From NCBI GenBank assembly GCA_038527215.1, contig JBCBGC010000005.1, forward strand, positions 1 to 64,000: a stretch of 64,000 nucleotides of DNA, written 5' to 3'. The stretch's first letter is position 1. Each line of letters opens with the position of its first letter. Of this stretch, positions 53,329 to 61,159 are shown piece by piece. The stretch comes from JAWPMV01 sp038527215. Lineage in GTDB: Bacteria > Bacteroidota > Bacteroidia > J057. The position numbers were made by a program, and so were the translations under genes. The notes beneath the pieces were generated by a model. The model saw nothing but the letters and a program-made list of their open reading frames with translations. It did no database searches and was not told the origin of the DNA.

Positions 53329-53350
53329 AAGTGATCGCTCACTTTTTTTT
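53329..53350 (+). promoter_or_regulatory. Second AGTGA-N4-TCACT site, also terminator-like
   Basis: AAGTGA-TCGC-TCACTT (53329-53344) shares the arms of the tetR operator and is followed by eight T. It could be a second TetR operator for the SDR gene, a weak terminator of tetR, or both. Confidence 0.45.
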
Positions 53351-53394
53351 GCGATCCTCATATTTTACCCACATACTCACAACAAGATATAGTC

Positions 53395-54309
53395 ATGAGC
53401 AACAAAAAATGGTCTTTAGCGGATATGCCTGATTTGACCGGCAAAGTAGCCCTGGTAACCGGTGGCAACAGTGGTCTGGGATATGAATCAGTTAAAGCCT
53501 TTTCTAACGGAGGGGCCAAGGTAGTACTGGCCAGTCGATCAGTCGAAAGAGGAGAAGCGGCCAAAGCAGAAATGGGAGCTGGAGCAGCCAATATCGAAGT
53601 TATGCCCCTGGATTTGATGGACTTTGCCTCCATCAAAGCCTTTGCCGAGCAGTTCAAAGGCAAGTATGATCGCCTGGACATTTTGCTCAACAATGCCGGC
53701 ATCATGACCACCCCCTATTTTAAAACCAAAGACGGCCTGGAAGCCCAGAATGGCACCAACCACTTTGGCCACTTTGCCTTGACCGGTCAGTTGATGGACT
53801 TAGTAGAAAAAACCTCCGGCTCACGGGTCATCAACGTGAGCAGCAACGGGCACAAAATGGGCAAAATGGATTTTGACAACCTGCTGTTTGAGGAAGGAAA
53901 AGATTATACGCCCATGCGTTCTTACGCGCGCTCCAAACTAGCCAACCTGCTCTTTACCTATGAGTTGCAACGCAAGTTTGAGCAACAAGGCATAGACAGC
54001 ATGGCGGTAGCAGCCCACCCTGGTGGTTCCCAAACCAACCTGGACCGACACATCAAAGGAAAATTTATCTTCAAAGTATTGCGGCCCCTCTTCCTGGCCA
54101 TCACCCAAAGTCAGGCCCAGGGTGCCTTGCCGCAGATTCGTGCTGCAGTTGATCCGGCTGTTCAGGGAGGGGAATATTATGGCCCCAGTGGTTTCGGGGA
54201 ATTTACCGGCCATCCGGTCAAGGTTTCCTCCAATGAGGCTTCCCATAACCAGGAGGATGCCCGCAAACTCTGGGAGGTTTCCGAAAAACTGACCGGGATA
54301 CAATTTTAG
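53395..54309 (+). CDS. Short-chain dehydrogenase/reductase (SDR)
   Basis: The 304-residue protein is a classical SDR: VALVTGGNSGLGYESVKAF (cofactor site), NNAGIM, NVSSNGHKMG (catalytic Ser) and YARSKLANLLF (Tyr-x3-Lys), followed by AAHPGGSQTNL. It is close to retinol-dehydrogenase-like SDRs and uses NAD(P). It is probably controlled by the TetR regulator encoded upstream. Substrate unknown. Confidence 0.93.
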   Translation: MSNKKWSLADMPDLTGKVALVTGGNSGLGYESVKAFSNGGAKVVLASRSVERGEAAKAEMGAGAANIEVMPLDLMDFASIKAFAEQFKGKYDRLDILLNNAGIMTTPYFKTKDGLEAQNGTNHFGHFALTGQLMDLVEKTSGSRVINVSSNGHKMGKMDFDNLLFEEGKDYTPMRSYARSKLANLLFTYELQRKFEQQGIDSMAVAAHPGGSQTNLDRHIKGKFIFKVLRPLFLAITQSQAQGALPQIRAAVDPAVQGGEYYGPSGFGEFTGHPVKVSSNEASHNQEDARKLWEVSEKLTGIQF

Positions 54310-54356
54310 CGCTAAGCCTCAACCCCCTTTATAGAATTAACCGTTCGATTTTTCCA

Positions 54357-54393
54357 AGCGACCGTAGGTTTTCCTGCGGTCGCTTTTTTTTTT
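54357..54393 (+). terminator. Rho-independent terminator after the SDR gene
   Basis: GCGACCGTAGG (54358-54368) pairs with CCTGCGGTCGC (54373-54383), followed by ten T. Confidence 0.9.
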
Positions 54394-55312
54394 AGGAAAG
54401 TCAACTCAAAAGACAAGGTAGCGGTTATCAGTCGTGATTAATCTTCTCCGTTTATGTTTCACGAGTATCTCCGCTTCGCCCAGGGATAGCATCGTAATTT
54501 TTATAAACAGAAATTCATCACCCTGTACCAATAATTTTCCGTTTGGCAGTTCATGTGAGTAAACGAAAGGCGGTTATTTGTATGAAAAAAGCCTATGATT
54601 GAAAGAAAAAAGATTAGGTATAAAAAAATTATTAATCAAACAGAAATAATTATTCACCAAAATTGGATATTTAGAAAATATGTATAATATTGCACATCTC
54701 TCTAATACGTTGTTTTTCCTTGTTATCCATCTCAAAATTGAGGTGAATTAACATTTTTTAATCATTTTACACAATACACACATAATACCTGGCACCAGGT
54801 ATTATTAACCCATTTATGATGACCATAGCTTAATTATCCCAGCCGTTGGGGCAGGGGAAATACTCCCTCTATTTACCTCAATCGCGGTTTCATTTCCTAA
54901 TTTATTACCAAAAGGCCATTTCTTGACTAATCGTAAGATGAGCCTATGTTTCTTTTTTTCTCGAAGGAAAAGAATTTTTTCTTCATAATTATTCGAAAAG
55001 GAAACAATATAGCAGGCTTAAGTCAAATAATAACACATGCCCGGTGATCTGAATGAACCTTTAATGGTATTCATGGGGGATATTTATGGACCAATTTTCC
55101 TGATTAAAAAACAGGGGATTTATTAAAAGTCCTAAAAAAAATCCTGTTAGAGGCCTTTTCACTTAGGCTAGAACTCTGGCTGTTCTAATATGAATAAAGG
55201 AGGAATTAACTCTCCCTTTCAGAAAATGAGAGGAAGAAGGGAACCTATGCAATTTTGCCTCTTCATCAATCTGGGTTTCGCTGAGTATAACACTTTCAAA
55301 AACCAATAAAAC
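54394..55312. other. AT-rich non-coding region of about 0.9 kb
   Basis: No reading frame with family likeness is seen on either strand; base content is clearly more AT-rich than the flanks. It holds a perfect palindrome ATAATACCTGG-CA-CCAGGTATTAT at 54782-54805. The start of the 544-residue secreted repeat protein follows at 55313. A foreign or degenerate insertion is possible. Confidence 0.5.
54782..54805. repeat. Perfect 24-base palindrome
   Basis: ATAATACCTGG, two bases, CCAGGTATTAT. It may be an operator or a stem-loop; there is no T run after it. Confidence 0.5.
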
Positions 55313-56947
55313 ATGTACAACACTATTCGCGGAGGATTACTATTCCTCTTTTGCTGCCTGGCCACATTCAGTGGGTTTAGCCAGGGATTTAATTATCAGG
55401 CTGTCGCCCGAAGCGATAGCGGCCTGCTGCGAGTCAACGAAAACATTAACGTGCGCTTCAGTATCCTGGAAGGCTCTCCTACCGGTACAGAAGTCCATCG
55501 GGAGATTCACATATCCAGCACCAATGAATACGCGCTATTTTCTTTGGTCGTGGGGAAAGGTGCCCAGGAAGCAGGCGTAGGGTTTAGCAATATTGACTGG
55601 AGTGCCGGCCCTCACTACCTGGCGGTGGAAATCAATGGGGTAAGTATGGGCACGACGGAATTGCAAACGGTCCCTTATAGTAAGATAGCCACCCAAATGC
55701 AGATATCTCATCTAACGGATGTAGAAGTAGGCCCTGTGGTAGTTGATGATGTGCTAAAATGGAATGGTACTGCCTGGGCTGCTGGTACCGATCGCTTCGA
55801 AGACGCTGACGCCGATTCGACCAATGAATTGCAGACCCTGACCCTAAGCGGGAATGATATAAGTCTTTCGCGTGGAGGAGGTACGGTCTCTCTGCCTGCC
55901 GATGCTGACGCCGATTCGACCAACGAACTACAAACCCTGACGTTGACTGGGAATGATATTAGCCTGTCAAATGGCGGGGGAACCATCACTATTCCTGCAA
56001 ATGCAGACGCTGACCCGACAAATGAGCTTCAGACCTTGACTTTGTCAGGCACTAGCTTGTCGCTTTCCAATGGCGGGGGAACCGTTGCCCTTCCAGCTGA
56101 TGGAGATGGAGACTCCAGTAATGAGATACAGTCTCTCAGTATTTCCGGGAATAACCTCAGCCTATCTAATGGAGGAGGAACGGTGCCCCTTCCTCCCGAC
56201 GGAGATGGTGATTCAAACAACGAAATCCAATCTCTCAGTATTTCCGGGAATAATATTAGCCTTTCCAATGGCGGGGGTACGGTGGCCATTCCTAATAATT
56301 CCGTTTGGAATAAAAGTGGAACCACGGCTTTCTACACCAGTGGAAATGTAGCCGTAGGTACTACGGCTACCACAGACAAATTTAGGGTATCCAGCTCCAC
56401 TTCGAGTGGTCGCTTAGTGTCATTTGAAAAAAGTAATACTGCAGCCGGAGAAGACGTGCTTGAGCTAAAAACCCAAAGCGGAGCACCCGGAACGGCTGCC
56501 TTTATTGAGATGCAGCGAGGTACCATTATTGAGGCGAGTATCAACACGGATGGATCAGCGGAGTTTTCCAATGTAACGGTACAAGACGATCTTAATTCTT
56601 CCACCACCCCCGTTACCGGCCGCATGTATGCAAACTCCCTACCCGTGGCCTATGCCTATGTAACCAGTACTTCTTCTTCGGCTTCTCTGACCACGGATTA
56701 TGGCATCTCATCCGTCTCCAGACTATCTACTGGCGTGTATCGCTTGAATCTAAATAAAACGATCTCAGGTAATCCTGTTATTCTTGCTACCGTGCGAAGC
56801 ACAAACCCCACGACCATTGCTATTTCAGCAAGTAGAGTAAGTAGTACCCAAATCGAGGTTAATACCGCATCCTTGTCAGGGGTTAGTCCCAATCCCATCC
56901 CTGTCAATGCCTCTTTCTATGTTGTTGTTTTTGGCACCCCAAATTAG
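55313..56947 (+). CDS. Secreted repeat protein, tail-fibre-like
   Basis: The 544-residue protein has a signal peptide (LLFLFCCLATFSGFSQ), an N-terminal beta domain (FNYQAVARSDSGLLRVNENI), and five tandem repeats of about 33 residues (about 164-328), each of the form DADADSTNELQTLTLSGNDI followed by SLSNGGGTV. The C-terminal part (WNKSGTTAFYTSGNVAVGTT and beyond) recalls fibre-tip or adhesin-like domains of Bacteroidota secreted proteins. It is probably an elongated surface or extracellular protein. It forms an operon with the T9SS gene seven bases downstream. Confidence 0.75.
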   Translation: MYNTIRGGLLFLFCCLATFSGFSQGFNYQAVARSDSGLLRVNENINVRFSILEGSPTGTEVHREIHISSTNEYALFSLVVGKGAQEAGVGFSNIDWSAGPHYLAVEINGVSMGTTELQTVPYSKIATQMQISHLTDVEVGPVVVDDVLKWNGTAWAAGTDRFEDADADSTNELQTLTLSGNDISLSRGGGTVSLPADADADSTNELQTLTLTGNDISLSNGGGTITIPANADADPTNELQTLTLSGTSLSLSNGGGTVALPADGDGDSSNEIQSLSISGNNLSLSNGGGTVPLPPDGDGDSNNEIQSLSISGNNISLSNGGGTVAIPNNSVWNKSGTTAFYTSGNVAVGTTATTDKFRVSSSTSSGRLVSFEKSNTAAGEDVLELKTQSGAPGTAAFIEMQRGTIIEASINTDGSAEFSNVTVQDDLNSSTTPVTGRMYANSLPVAYAYVTSTSSSASLTTDYGISSVSRLSTGVYRLNLNKTISGNPVILATVRSTNPTTIAISASRVSSTQIEVNTASLSGVSPNPIPVNASFYVVVFGTPN

Positions 56948-56954
56948 TACCGCC

Positions 56955-57455
56955 ATGAAATATATATTGCAGACAGGGCTATTGCTTGCTAGCCTTTCCC
57001 TACAAGCCCAATCTCTCGAACGTGTCGTCATGAGTCCCGCTGGAGGAGCAATGGCTACTCCAGGCTGGCACCTGGAATACACGCTGGGGGAAGCCATCGT
57101 AGGGACGGTGCAGAGCGGTACCTTTACCCTAAATCAGGGCTTTAATCAAACCAATCCTCCTTACAGTACTTCGATAGAGGAATCCTTTGCCGTTTTCGTA
57201 CAGTACAGGATATATCCCAATCCTACCCAAGATTGGCTGTCCCTGCACCTTGAGGCGGAAAAACCCATCGACATCAAAGCAGAGATTTGGGATATGCGGG
57301 GCCGCCACACCCAGATTGAAGGCCAGCGTTGGCAGCGCCAGCAGGAAATCGATACCACCTTTGATTTATCTACCCTGGGTGAAGGCACGTATCTCCTGCG
57401 CCTGAGTAGCCTAGAAGGTAAGCTGGTAAAAAGCCTACGGATCGTCAAGCAATGA
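56955..57455 (+). CDS. Small secreted protein with T9SS type A sorting domain
   Basis: From the ATG at 56955 (MKYILQTGLLLASLSLQAQ) the protein has 166 residues: a short conserved region (SPAGGAMATPGWHLEYTLGE, GTFTLNQGFNQ) and a sorting domain (YRIYPNPTQDWLSLHLEAEK ... GTYLLRL). It is very common in Bacteroidota to find this small fixed unit behind large repeat proteins, with which it is probably co-secreted. The gap to the previous stop is seven bases. Confidence 0.85.
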   Translation: MKYILQTGLLLASLSLQAQSLERVVMSPAGGAMATPGWHLEYTLGEAIVGTVQSGTFTLNQGFNQTNPPYSTSIEESFAVFVQYRIYPNPTQDWLSLHLEAEKPIDIKAEIWDMRGRHTQIEGQRWQRQQEIDTTFDLSTLGEGTYLLRLSSLEGKLVKSLRIVKQ

Positions 57456-57483
57456 GCCTTGACTTTTTACCGAATGAATAAAA

Positions 57484-57510
57484 CGCGGCTCCGGAGGTTT
57501 CCGGGGTCGC
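57484..57510 (+). terminator. Weak terminator-like stem
   Basis: GCGGCTCCGG pairs (with G-T) with CCGGGGTCGC around a six-base loop. The following CCTTTCC has no real T run. Confidence 0.4.
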
Positions 57511-57559
57511 CCTTTCCTATCCTATCTCTTTACAACACCCTATTCGAGATTCGCTTTTT

Positions 57560-58315
57560 ATGAAAATATATTCCGATATACACCAGGTACAAGCCGGAGA
57601 CAGCCTTTATAACATCGGCAAACAGTATGGCTTCGACAATCCGGGCCCCATCGTTTATTTCACCACCAGTAGGGCGAGAAAGCCTGTGAACGCGAAGCTG
57701 TATCAAAACCGTTCAGCTCTGACCATCTATCCCGGACAAGTCTTGGCGATCCCCTGGACCACCGCCCAGCTTAAGCTCGCCACCTCCCGGCTTTCAAATA
57801 TGATAAGGAGTCTGGATAAACAGTTTCAAAAAGACGAAGCTGAAATCAAACAGGGAACCCATGATTACAAAAAACTTCAGACTTCTCTGGACATTGGTTC
57901 CACAGTCATTACTTGTCTGATTGGCATTGGCATGGCTGCCAAAGCCGGATCGGCAGTCATGGCCGGAAAAGAGTCCCTTAACCATGCTAAGGTCGCAAAG
58001 GAATTCTTCAGGGGAAGAGGTATGAATGCACATTCCATCGCTTCTCTATCTTATACGCCGAAGGCTGAAAACCGGGCCTGGAAAGGGGCCCAGCGGTTCG
58101 GTTTAGGGCTGCTTTCACCCTCCTACTGGTCAGATGTTTCTATGGCGGTAAATGAATGGGATAGTGGGTATCTCGTAGATGGAGCAGGCCATGGTCAAAA
58201 GAAAATCATCGAGAAATTAAGGGTTGCCCGGGACGCTTCGGTCAAGGAGCTTCGTCGGGAAATAACGAACATGAATCTCCAGGCTTCTATGCCTTTTTAT
58301 ACCCGCAGGGTGTAA
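57560..58315 (+). CDS. LysM-domain protein with glycine-rich hydrophobic segment
   Basis: The 251-residue protein has an N-terminal LysM-like domain (about 6-65: HQVQAGDSLYNIGKQYGFDN, then YPGQVLAIPW), a charged coiled region, a hydrophobic glycine/alanine stretch (about 112-135, STVITCLIGIGMAAKAGSAV) and a basic C-terminus. There is no signal peptide. LysM domains bind peptidoglycan or serve as adaptors in contractile injection systems; the hydrophobic stretch resembles pore-forming effectors. It lies 247 bases before the ubiquitin-like operon on the same strand; a functional link is only positional. Confidence 0.65.
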   Translation: MKIYSDIHQVQAGDSLYNIGKQYGFDNPGPIVYFTTSRARKPVNAKLYQNRSALTIYPGQVLAIPWTTAQLKLATSRLSNMIRSLDKQFQKDEAEIKQGTHDYKKLQTSLDIGSTVITCLIGIGMAAKAGSAVMAGKESLNHAKVAKEFFRGRGMNAHSIASLSYTPKAENRAWKGAQRFGLGLLSPSYWSDVSMAVNEWDSGYLVDGAGHGQKKIIEKLRVARDASVKELRREITNMNLQASMPFYTRRV

Positions 58316-58562
58316 TTAGATCGCGATGATCTTTTGCAAAACGGCTGACTCCCAGCCTGTCCAGGACCATTTCTCGCCCTTGGTCTGACGGCTTATTCTG
58401 AAAGGAGAAATATTTGACAATTTACTACCATACCCCCTTAGTAACTATCCGTTTCATTGCATCTTTTAGGCATGCTTAGTACTTTAAGGAAGTTGTCCGC
58501 CTGTTTCTCGATTTTTTTCTCCTAACCACCCGCCAGGGTCTGGTTGGGCATACGGTAGGTTC
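58316..58562. other. Spacer before the ubiquitin-like operon
   Basis: A near-consensus -7 box AATATTTG lies at 58409-58416, about 147 bases before the E1-like gene. No gene was seen. The operon promoter may be here or further upstream. Confidence 0.35.
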
Positions 58563-59759
58563 ATGTCCGAAAACACAAAAAGAATTCAAATCAAGCGTCC
58601 AGCATGGGATGATACCTTTCGTCTTATGTCCTGGTGGAAACCAGAAAAGGTTCAAAAAGCCCAGGTGATGGTCGTTGGTGCCGGTGCTTTAGGGAACGAA
58701 GTCCTTAAGAATCTGGCCCTTATGAATGTAGGGCATATCCTGATCGTAGATTTTGACATCATTGAATATGCCAATCTCTGTCGGTCCGTTTTGTTTCGGG
58801 AATCAGACCTGGAGGTAGAGCGGAAAAAAGCGGAAGTCGCCGCGGAGCGCATTCGGGAAATCAACCCAAATGTGAAAGTCATGACGATTCATGGTGATAT
58901 TGGGGTAGACGTTGGACTGGGAATCTTCCGCAGGATGGATGCCATCATCGGATGTCTGGACAACCGTCTGGCCCGGCTTTTTATTAATCAGTTAGCCTTT
59001 AAGGTAAATAAGCCCTGGATTGATGGAGCCATTCAAAACCTGATCGGCTGGTCCACGGTATACTGGCCTGGAAAATCCTGCTATCAGTGTGGCCTCACCG
59101 AATCGGAAGAGCAACATATCCGCAGCCAATTGAGCTGTGCCGATATTGCCGAACGCTATGCCTCCGCAGGCAGGGTACCTACCACCCCCGTTATCTCTTC
59201 CATCATTGGGGGGGTCCAGGTGCAGGAAGCCCTTAAACTGATTCATGGCAATGAAAAGCAGTCTTTAGCCGGCCAGATATTTTACTATGAAGGGCACAGC
59301 AATACGACCCTTCAGTTCAAAAGTGATCCGTTGAAGGAATTTTGTGAAAGCCATTTTCCTTTTGACGAAATAATTGAGGCAGCAGAGCTAGGGGCGGAAA
59401 GCACCTTAGCGGAGCTTTTTGCCTGGCTGCAAGCCCGTTTTCCTGGACAGGATTTGCACCTTGAGCTGGATCATGGCCTGGTAACCAAGGTGAGTGGAGC
59501 CGAATCCGAAAAGGAGCATGAGGTGATCATTTCTAAACCTCACTTCTCGGAAGCTGAGCAACGAAAGTACCAAAGTGTGCCCGGAGAAATATTGCACTTC
59601 GAGGATGTAATTCAGACGATCAGTTCGTCCTTCCAAAGATCAGACTTGCGCTTACGCGAAATCGGGATTCCGCCCCTTCATATTCTGACCATCGTGAGTG
59701 GGCAGGAAACCTATTTTGTAGAGCTTACAGGAGATCTTACATATTTGAATTATAGTTAG
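58563..59759 (+). CDS. E1-like ThiF/MoeB-family adenylyltransferase
   Basis: The 398-residue protein has the E1/ThiF Rossmann core: MVVGAGALGNEVLKNLA (nucleotide site, residues 39-44), LIVDFDIIEYANLCRS with an NxxR-type motif, the CLDNRLARLFIN loop (131-142) and a CxxC at 173-176 that with C261/H264 (CESH) could bind zinc. C192 in SQLSCAD is a candidate catalytic cysteine. An extra C-terminal domain (about 270-398, ending REIGIPPLHILTIVSGQETY and on) may recruit the E2. It should adenylate the C-terminus of the ubiquitin-like proteins encoded next. First gene of the operon, 20 bases before Ubl 1. Confidence 0.88.
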   Translation: MSENTKRIQIKRPAWDDTFRLMSWWKPEKVQKAQVMVVGAGALGNEVLKNLALMNVGHILIVDFDIIEYANLCRSVLFRESDLEVERKKAEVAAERIREINPNVKVMTIHGDIGVDVGLGIFRRMDAIIGCLDNRLARLFINQLAFKVNKPWIDGAIQNLIGWSTVYWPGKSCYQCGLTESEEQHIRSQLSCADIAERYASAGRVPTTPVISSIIGGVQVQEALKLIHGNEKQSLAGQIFYYEGHSNTTLQFKSDPLKEFCESHFPFDEIIEAAELGAESTLAELFAWLQARFPGQDLHLELDHGLVTKVSGAESEKEHEVIISKPHFSEAEQRKYQSVPGEILHFEDVIQTISSSFQRSDLRLREIGIPPLHILTIVSGQETYFVELTGDLTYLNYS

Positions 59760-59779
59760 CCACATATACTGGAACTACC

Positions 59780-60076
59780 ATGAATGAAGAAATTACGATC
59801 AGTGTCAGGTTGCCGTTTGATGGGACCGAATTGGAAGTTGAATTGCCCCTGGTTTCCTCCGGAAAGCAAATCATCAATGAATTGATCAAGGGAGAAATGC
59901 TCCCAGCCAAAGATCCGGGAGGAGAGCCTTATGTCTATAAATTAATCGCCAAAAGTTCTGGGGATGAATTACGGCAGGAAAAAACCTTGGGGGACGCAGG
60001 GGTAAAGAACGGAGACACCTTGATTGTCGCTCCCAAAGTAAAAGCCGGAGGGCCTGAAAAGTTGAAAATTAGTTAG
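59780..60076 (+). CDS. Ubiquitin-like protein 1 (YukD-like beta-grasp) with GG and short tail
   Basis: The 98-residue protein has a beta-grasp pattern: ITISVRLPFDGTELEVELP, a helix (SSGKQIINELIKGEM), PYVYKLIAKSSGDEL, and a final GDTLIVAPKVKAGG. A Gly-Gly at residues 90-91 is followed by PEKLKIS, so trimming would be needed for ubiquitin-like activation, as in known processed ubiquitin-like proteins. It is nearly identical to the next gene product. Family resembles EsaB/YukD-type proteins. No protease for trimming is visible in the window. Confidence 0.82.
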   Translation: MNEEITISVRLPFDGTELEVELPLVSSGKQIINELIKGEMLPAKDPGGEPYVYKLIAKSSGDELRQEKTLGDAGVKNGDTLIVAPKVKAGGPEKLKIS

Positions 60077-60096
60077 TCACTTATACCATAATTGCC

Positions 60097-60372
60097 ATGA
60101 ATGATGACATAACGATCAGTGTGAGACTACCTTTTGATGGGAGTGAACTGGAAGTTGAATTGCCCTTGGTTTCCTCGGGCAAGCAAATCCTGGATGAATT
60201 GATTAAGGGGGAAATGCTTCCAGCCAATGACCCAGGGGGAGAGCCCTATGTTTACAAACTCATTTCCAAAAGCTCCGGAGAGGAATTAAATCAGGCGAGG
60301 ACCCTTGGCGAAGCTGGGGTGCAAAGTGGGGATACCTTGATCGTGGCTCCCCGAGTAAGAGCAGGCCGTTGA
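60097..60372 (+). CDS. Ubiquitin-like protein 2, ends in AGR
   Basis: The 91-residue protein is a close paralogue of Ubl 1 (shared ITISVRLPFDG, ELEVELPLVSSGKQI, ELIKGEMLPA and DTLIVAP blocks) but ends at AGR with no second Gly and no tail. It lies 20 bases after Ubl 1 and 37 before the E2 gene. Either Arg is removed, or this copy is not conjugated and acts as a partner or decoy. Function is inferred from the operon. Confidence 0.82.
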   Translation: MNDDITISVRLPFDGSELEVELPLVSSGKQILDELIKGEMLPANDPGGEPYVYKLISKSSGEELNQARTLGEAGVQSGDTLIVAPRVRAGR

Positions 60373-60409
60373 TCACTTTGACTCCCACGTTGAGCAGAAT
60401 ACATCTACC

Positions 60410-61156
60410 ATGTCACAATCCTATCTAAATACCCCTGCGGCAAAACTATACAACCTGAGTAAACTCAAAACAGGTCGTCACTTTAGGTTTGCCACGGAAC
60501 ATATGCACCTCCACCGGCTATGTCAGTGGAGCCCTTATCTCTCTTATGAAATAGTGGGGGAAATGCTTCCCGTAGCCTCCGCTTTTAAGGTTACTTATGA
60601 ACTCGCGAGCATCATTGGGATAGAAGAAGAAACCCAACAGCCTATATACGGGGATCGTCATGAGGTAGAAATACAGATGACGGAGAACTATCCCCAACAG
60701 CCCGCTATTTGTAAGGCCCTGACGGACATCTGGCACCCCAACGTCAAATGGCACGGCAAATACAAAGGCCGTATCTGCGCGAACAATAAGGAGTTCGGCA
60801 AACATTTCACCATCGCTGAGCTTGCCCTGGGCATAGGAGAAATGCTCCAGTATAAGAATTATCATGCCCTGAATACGCCTCCTTATCCAGAAGATGAAAA
60901 GGTAGCTAAATGGGTGCGTGAATATGCAGAGCCCCAAGGCATTATTGCCCTTTCGCCTCCCAAGGTGGTAGATGAAAAGGAATTAAAAATGCCACCTGAC
61001 GATTGGGTATCCCCGGATGCAGAGCCAGATCCGGATGACCCAAAGGGCCCTACCCAACTCGGTATTCTCAAAATCAAGGACATCAGGGATAACCAACAGG
61101 ACCGGTCCTCCTCTTCCGACCAGCAAGATATTCGCTTCAAACGCAAAGACCCCTAA
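60410..61156 (+). CDS. E2-like ubiquitin-conjugating (UBC-fold) protein
   Basis: The 248-residue protein has the UBC signature: the strand ENYPQQPAI, HPN at 109-111, and the catalytic Cys123 in GRICANNK, with the usual spacing, followed by the helix TIAELALGIGEMLQYKNY and LNTPPYPEDEKVAKW. The N-terminal part (YLNTPAAKLYNLSKLKTG) and an acidic, disordered C-terminal tail extend the core. It should carry the ubiquitin-like protein as a thioester from the E1 and pass it to a target. It ends three bases before the next gene. Confidence 0.9.
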   Translation: MSQSYLNTPAAKLYNLSKLKTGRHFRFATEHMHLHRLCQWSPYLSYEIVGEMLPVASAFKVTYELASIIGIEEETQQPIYGDRHEVEIQMTENYPQQPAICKALTDIWHPNVKWHGKYKGRICANNKEFGKHFTIAELALGIGEMLQYKNYHALNTPPYPEDEKVAKWVREYAEPQGIIALSPPKVVDEKELKMPPDDWVSPDAEPDPDDPKGPTQLGILKIKDIRDNQQDRSSSSDQQDIRFKRKDP

Positions 61157-61159
61157 GCT

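Noticed and set aside
54394..55312. tmRNA, RNase P RNA or other large RNA in the AT-rich gap
   Set aside because: None of the conserved blocks of these RNAs were seen.
58563..61156. A standard BilABCD or CBASS Cap2/Cap3 system
   Set aside because: No cyclase, no DUB, two Ubl genes and attached envelope genes; order differs. A DUB beyond the window cannot be ruled out.
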